Origin: JABMRP01 sp964444795 | GTDB lineage: Bacteria > Planctomycetota > Planctomycetia > Pirellulales > Thermoguttaceae | Reading direction: 5' to 3' | NCBI GenBank assembly: GCA_964444795.1 | Contig: CAYUIQ010000094.1 | Coordinates: 1-29,443, forward strand | Length of the DNA: 29,443 nucleotides | Shown here: positions 25,626 through 29,443 of the stretch, in pieces | Position numbering within the stretch: the stretch's first letter is position 1 | How the letters are laid out: every line of letters starts with the position of its first letter | The notes under the pieces: model-generated | Told to the model about the DNA's origin: nothing | Seen by the model: only the letters and a program-made list of their open reading frames with translations | Databases searched by the model: none | Program-made: the position numbers and the translations under genes

Positions 25626-25860
25626 TTGGTGGTGTGGATTGAACCGTGCCGCCGCCGTTTGCCCCTGATGGCGACTTCTAAACATTAGAAGGGAAAACCT
25701 GCCGCGTCAAGGGCAGCCGGATCGGGTGGTTGACGGCCACTCGTCGGCGAAACTAGAATCGAATTGTGCGCGGCGGCCGGGTGAGCCGGCATCCGCGGAC
25801 GACCATCGGCGCGTGGCCGGTCGGGTAATGTCGTCTCCATCGTCACCGTTGGGGGGTATC

Positions 25861-27552
25861 GTGGCTGTTCTTCGTGCGATCAAAGGGCTGCAACCAGGGC
25901 AGATCGTCCCCTTAGAGGAGGGCCGGACCGTCCTCGGTAGGCATCCCGAATGCGATGTCGTTTTGGAGGTCGGGGCGGTCAGCCGGCAGCACGCCCGAAT
26001 CGTGGTGATCGACGGCAAGTTTTACGTCGAAGACCTCCACAGCCGCAACGGCACCTTTCTCAACGCTGAGGAGGTGACCGAGCAACACGTGTTGGCCGAG
26101 AACGATCACCTGAAGATCTGCGATTTGGAGTTCACTTTCCACCACCAACTGCCCACCGCGCCGGTCAGCAACGACAATGCCACCGTGACCCGCGTGTTCG
26201 AGCCGACGGCCATGATGGTCGACGACGAACAGCCTTCGACCGGCTCAACGATTATGTCGAAGATCAACGTCTCGTCGGCCGACCTTCGTCTGGCGGCCAA
26301 CGCCGAGGTGAAGCTCAAAGCGCTGATCGAGATCGGCCAAAGTCTGGGCAACGCGCTGGGGCTTTCTCAAGTCTTGCCGAAGCTGCTGGACAGCCTCTTC
26401 ACGATCTTTCTCCAGGCCGACCGCGGCTTCGTCGTGCTGGCCGAGCCGAACTCCGGCAAGCTGATCCCCAAGGCGATCAAGTACCGTCGCGAGGAGAGCG
26501 GTCAGGTGATGCGGATCAGCCGTACGATCGTCAACGGCGTGATGGAATCGAAGCAAGCGACCCTCTCGGCCGACGCCACCTCGGACGCCCGCTTCGACAT
26601 GGCCGAGAGCATCGTCGATTTCCATATCCGCTCGATGATGTGTGCCCCGCTGATCGACAGCGACGGCAACGCGCTGGGCGTGATCCAGATCGACACGGTC
26701 AACGCGCGAAACCGGTTCAACGAGGAGGATCTGGAGGTTCTGGCCAGCGTGGCGTGTCAGGCGGCCTACGCCGTGGAGAACGCCCGGCTGCACGAAACGG
26801 CGCTGAAGGACCAGTCGATGGCCCGCGACCTCAAGCTGGCCCATCAGGTGCAGCGGGGCTTCCTGCCGGACCGGGCACCGAGCATCGATCGGTACGAGTT
26901 CTTCGACTTCTACGAGCCGGCCAATCAGGTCGGCGGAGACTACTACGACTACGTGTTGCTGCCCGACGGAAAGCTGGGGATCCTGGTGGCCGACGTGGCG
27001 GGCAAAGGCGTTTCGGCGGCGCTGCTGATGGCCAAGCTGTCGGCCCAGACCCGCTATTGCCTGGTCACCGAGCCGACGCCGGCCGACGCGCTGAACCGGC
27101 TCAACGCGCTGTTTGCCGAGAGCGGGTTCGAGGATCGGTTCGTCACCCTGGTACTGGCCGTGCTCGACCCGATCCAACACGAGGTGACGCTGGCCAACGC
27201 CGGCCACATGCTGCCGCTGTTGCGCAGCGTCGGCGGCACCGTCCGGGAGATCGCCGACGAGATCACGTACGTTCCCTTGGGAGTCGATTTCAATGCCCAG
27301 TATCAACAGACCACCGTATCGTTGTTGCCGGGCGAATCGCTGACCTTCTACACCGACGGCGTCACCGACGCGATGAACGCCACCGACGAACTCTACGGCC
27401 CGCAGCGGCTGCTGGGCCAATTGACGAACCCGGTCGAGGGCGTCTCGAACCTCGGCCGCCGCATCCTCGACCACGTCCGCCAGTTCGTCGGCGCCCGCTC
27501 GCAGAACGACGACATGTGCCTGATGTGCTTCGGACGCACCACCGCGGCCTGA
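25861..27552 (+). CDS. FHA-GAF-PP2C (SpoIIE-type) serine/threonine phosphatase
   Basis: 563 residues if it starts at GTG 25861, which follows GGGGGG and gives the family's usual opening (VAVLRAIKG); ATG 25828 is an in-frame alternative adding 11 residues. Residues ~1-95 are an FHA domain with the phosphothreonine-binding residues GRH (26-28), SRQH (41-44) and NG (63-64). Residues ~145-310 are a GAF sensor domain ending in FNEEDLEVLASVACQAAYAV. A short coiled helix (LKLAHQVQRGFLPD) leads to the PP2C domain (~325-560) with GGDYYD (D360, D363), DVAGKG (D378), FYTDGVTDA and NDD (D550, D551), so the metal-binding acids are complete. It probably reads a phosphorylated partner through FHA and a small ligand through GAF, and removes phosphate from an anti-sigma-antagonist or other target. 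No kinase or anti-sigma gene is adjacent in the window. Confidence 0.92.
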   Translation: MAVLRAIKGLQPGQIVPLEEGRTVLGRHPECDVVLEVGAVSRQHARIVVIDGKFYVEDLHSRNGTFLNAEEVTEQHVLAENDHLKICDLEFTFHHQLPTAPVSNDNATVTRVFEPTAMMVDDEQPSTGSTIMSKINVSSADLRLAANAEVKLKALIEIGQSLGNALGLSQVLPKLLDSLFTIFLQADRGFVVLAEPNSGKLIPKAIKYRREESGQVMRISRTIVNGVMESKQATLSADATSDARFDMAESIVDFHIRSMMCAPLIDSDGNALGVIQIDTVNARNRFNEEDLEVLASVACQAAYAVENARLHETALKDQSMARDLKLAHQVQRGFLPDRAPSIDRYEFFDFYEPANQVGGDYYDYVLLPDGKLGILVADVAGKGVSAALLMAKLSAQTRYCLVTEPTPADALNRLNALFAESGFEDRFVTLVLAVLDPIQHEVTLANAGHMLPLLRSVGGTVREIADEITYVPLGVDFNAQYQQTTVSLLPGESLTFYTDGVTDAMNATDELYGPQRLLGQLTNPVEGVSNLGRRILDHVRQFVGARSQNDDMCLMCFGRTTAA

Positions 27553-27956
27553 ACGGGTTTTTCTTCCCTCGGCGGTTTCCATTGCCGTGCGATGTGGGAC
27601 GTTCGGCCGCCCCTCTCCAGGGCGAAAATGGGCGAAGTTGCTCCGGCCGGCGATTTCGTCCAACCCCCGAAAACCGCCCAAAACACCCCCCTTACGGGTT
27701 ATTAACGTTGGGGAATCGGTCTATACACACCCCCGATTCGCTCTCCGCGGCATGGCCGAGGCGCGCGCGTCCGTTGTCCAACAACTCGGCGCGCGTCTCC
27801 CTTCGCCCGCCGGAAGCGGGTCCGGGGACGAGGGCCGTGGAATCGTTCGCTCCCCCGCGGTCCCATCGCCACAGGAACCATCTTGCCAAGGACGCAATTT
27901 GAGCTACAATCGCGGTTACCCGTCTGGGGGTGATGCACTGACCCTTTGCGTGATCC

Positions 27957-28121
27957 GTACGATGGGCTTCCCAGCCCGTCGAAACCCGTACGATGGGCTT
28001 CCCAGCCCGTCGAAACCCGTACGATGGCCCTCCGAGGCCGTCGAGACCCCGTACGATGGGCTTCCAGCCCGTCCCCTTTACCGAAACCCCGTACGCTGGC
28101 CCTCCCATCCCGGTCGAAACC
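27957..28121. repeat. Array of five hairpin-forming repeats
   Basis: Five units start GTACG(A/C)TGG: 27957-27987, 27988-28018, 28019-28050, 28051-28090 and 28091-28121. The first two are identical over 31 bp. Each has a small stem: GGGCT/AGCCC in the first two, GGCC-type pairs in unit 3, and a weaker stem in unit 5. Units abut with no unique spacers. Unit 4 is longer by an insertion. They look like a REP-type intergenic repeat, likely present elsewhere in the genome. Confidence 0.8.
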
Positions 28122-28135
28122 ACAGTTTTTCCTTC

Positions 28136-28204
28136 CTCTGCTCCCTCTGCTCCCTCCTGTTCCAACCTTGGCTTTTTGAACAGGAGGAAACAGAGGCAGC
28201 AGAG
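28136..28204. repeat. Long imperfect inverted repeat (27-bp arms)
   Basis: The left arm (28136-28162, CTCTGCTCCC start) and right arm (28178-28204, ending GCAGCAGAG) are complementary over 27 bp with three mismatches, around a 15-nt loop. The left arm is pure pyrimidine-plus-G, the right purine-rich. It could form a large cruciform or RNA hairpin ahead of the restriction gene. No target-site duplication or transposase is seen, so it may be a miniature non-autonomous element or a terminator of unusual size. Confidence 0.65.
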
Positions 28205-28258
28205 ACGGTCAAGTCGCCGGCCCACCATGGCGGCTCATCCATCACCCGAGGCACCACC

Positions 28259-29443
28259 ATGCCCCCACCGCCGGAGATCGTCGCGCTGGTCGAGCGGTTC
28301 GCCAGCCACGGGTCGACGTACCGCTCGCCCGGCTACAACGAAGCCCAGTTGCGTGAGGAGTTTTTGAACCCCTTCTTCGCCGCCCTGGGTTGGGACGTGT
28401 ATAACCGCAAGGGTTACGCCGAAGCCTACAAAGAAGTGATCCACGAGGACGCGATCAAGGTAGGCGGCCGCACGAAGGCGCCGGACTACTGCTTTCGTGT
28501 CGGCGGCGGCGTGCGAAGTTTCTTCGTCGAGGCCAAAAAGCCGGCGGTCGACATCCGCGACGCAATCAGCCCGGCCTTCCAACTCCGCCGTTATGCCTGG
28601 AGTGCCAAGCTCCCGGTGAGCATCCTCACCGACTTCGAGGAGTTCGCCGTCTACGATTGCCGCGTCCGCCCGGTGAAGACCGACAAGGCGTCGACCGCCC
28701 GGGTGATCTATCGCAAATGCACCGAGTATCTCGATTGCTGGGACGAGTTGACCGGGCTCTTCTCACCGGAAGCGATCCGCCTCGGTGCGTTGGACAAGTT
28801 CATCACGTCGAAGCGGGTAAAGAAGGGCACGGCCGAGGTCGACGCGGCCTTCTTGGAGGAAATCGAATCCTGGCGAGCGCTGCTTGCCCGCAACATCGCC
28901 CTGCGCAACCCGGCCCTTTCACAGCGAGATCTCAACTTCGCCGTCCAGCGGACCATCGACCGGATCATCTTCCTGCGCATCTGCGAAGACCGGGGCATCG
29001 AGCCCTACGGGCGGCTCCAGGCCTTGATGAACGGCGAGGCGGTCTACCCGCGACTGGGCGAGATTTTCAACCAGGCCGACGACCGTTACAACTCGGGCCT
29101 GTTCTACTTCACCGCGGAGTCGGGCCGCCCCGACCCGCCGGACGAGTTGACCCTCGGCCTGTCGATCGACGACAAGCCGCTGAAGGAGCTGATCAAGAAG
29201 CTCTACTATCCCGACAGCCCGTACGAATTCTCCGTCCTTCCGGCCGAAACGCTGGGCCAGGTGTACGAGCAGTTTTTGGGCAAGGTGATCCGTCTGACCG
29301 CGGGCCACCGCGCCGTGGTCGAGGACAAGCCCGAGGTAAAGAAGGCGGGCGGCGTCTACTACACCCCGGCCTACATCGTCGACTACATCGTCGAGCACAC
29401 CGTCGGCAAGCTGCTGGGCGGAGAAGAGCGAACATTGTACGAT
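28259..29443 (+). CDS. Type IIG restriction-methyltransferase-like protein, 3' end outside window
   Basis: 395 codons from ATG 28259 to the right edge, all open; the C-terminal part is missing. The N-terminal domain (~1-150) resembles Type I/IIG restriction nucleases: YNEAQLREEFLNPFFAALGW, then the PD-(D/E)xK pattern PDY...FFVEAKKP with D76, E91 and K93. A helical connector follows (RDLNFAVQRTIDRIIFLRICED). Near residue 365 comes GVYYTPAYIVDYIVEHTVG, the hallmark start of the adenine-N6 methyltransferase domain in this family; its SAM and NPPY motifs and the target-recognition part lie outside the window. The enzyme would methylate host DNA and cut unmodified DNA in one chain. GAGG lies ~10 nt before the ATG. 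It stands behind a repeat-rich spacer, a usual setting for defence genes. Confidence 0.85.
   Translation, partial: MPPPPEIVALVERFASHGSTYRSPGYNEAQLREEFLNPFFAALGWDVYNRKGYAEAYKEVIHEDAIKVGGRTKAPDYCFRVGGGVRSFFVEAKKPAVDIRDAISPAFQLRRYAWSAKLPVSILTDFEEFAVYDCRVRPVKTDKASTARVIYRKCTEYLDCWDELTGLFSPEAIRLGALDKFITSKRVKKGTAEVDAAFLEEIESWRALLARNIALRNPALSQRDLNFAVQRTIDRIIFLRICEDRGIEPYGRLQALMNGEAVYPRLGEIFNQADDRYNSGLFYFTAESGRPDPPDELTLGLSIDDKPLKELIKKLYYPDSPYEFSVLPAETLGQVYEQFLGKVIRLTAGHRAVVEDKPEVKKAGGVYYTPAYIVDYIVEHTVGKLLGGEERTLYD

Larger units (their letters stand above)
27553..28258. other. 700-bp spacer with repeat structures
   Basis: No protein gene. A 7-bp stem (GAATCGG/CCGATTC, 27713-27739) lies ~160 bp after the phosphatase stop but has no U-tract. 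From 27957 to 28121 there is a hairpin repeat array, and from 28136 to 28204 a long inverted repeat; both are listed separately. Long frames over this stretch come from the repeats. Confidence 0.6.

Noticed and set aside
26245..27681. A 478-codon minus-strand frame
   Set aside because: It is antisense to the FHA-GAF-PP2C gene, which has clear catalytic motifs.
27957..28121. CRISPR array
   Set aside because: The units touch each other, with no unique spacers of constant length, and no cas gene is in the window.
27692..28228. A 178-codon minus-strand frame
   Set aside because: Its repeated GxPxVR pattern is simply the hairpin repeat array read in one frame.

Overview
The window looks like a chromosomal segment from a planctomycete (probably Pirellulales or a relative). 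I infer this from family content, not from a marker gene. The signs are a PcRGLX-type exo-rhamnogalacturonan lyase, many large secreted glycoside hydrolases with signal peptides, a PQQ/BamB-like propeller protein opening with a W-RG-G motif, a FHA-GAF-PP2C (SpoIIE-type) phosphatase, and hairpin-forming intergenic repeats.

Positions 1-22869 form a carbohydrate-utilisation locus whose gene families fit breakdown of rhamnogalacturonan-I pectin and its arabinan side chains. From the left, on the minus strand: an exo-rhamnogalacturonan lyase-like protein (cut by the window edge), a clan GH-A hydrolase with a WNE/TEIG active site, and a GH106-like (rhamnosidase-family) protein. A divergent promoter region (6298-6440) separates these from a plus-strand pair: a C-terminally broken PQQ-like propeller protein and an unclassified TIM-barrel hydrolase. 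The minus strand then carries a concanavalin-like secreted protein, a very large GH2-type protein, an alpha/beta-hydrolase esterase, and a tight transcription unit read right to left: orphan GH78 C-terminal domain, LamG-GH146, GH127, then the first ~57 residues of L-arabinose isomerase (araA). The order GH146/GH127 then araA makes sense: the enzymes release L-arabinose and AraA would isomerise it. Here araA is a remnant, and the GH78 protein has no catalytic domain.

From 22870 to 25554 the sequence looks accessory or eroded. It holds short direct repeats, an unidentified decayed plus-strand gene, a 12-unit HEAT-repeat protein gene built from 93-bp repeats, and a probable transposase fragment. 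This stretch ends at a tRNA-Gln(CUG) gene with a terminator on the minus strand.

From 25861 to the right edge the plus strand carries the FHA-GAF-PP2C phosphatase, a 700-bp spacer with a hairpin repeat array and a long inverted repeat, and the first 395 codons of a Type IIG restriction-methyltransferase-like protein that runs off the window.

Four gene-poor stretches over 300 bp (16097-16957, 22870-23883, 25069-25554, 27553-28258) are described individually. All family calls come from reading motifs by eye; no database search was run.
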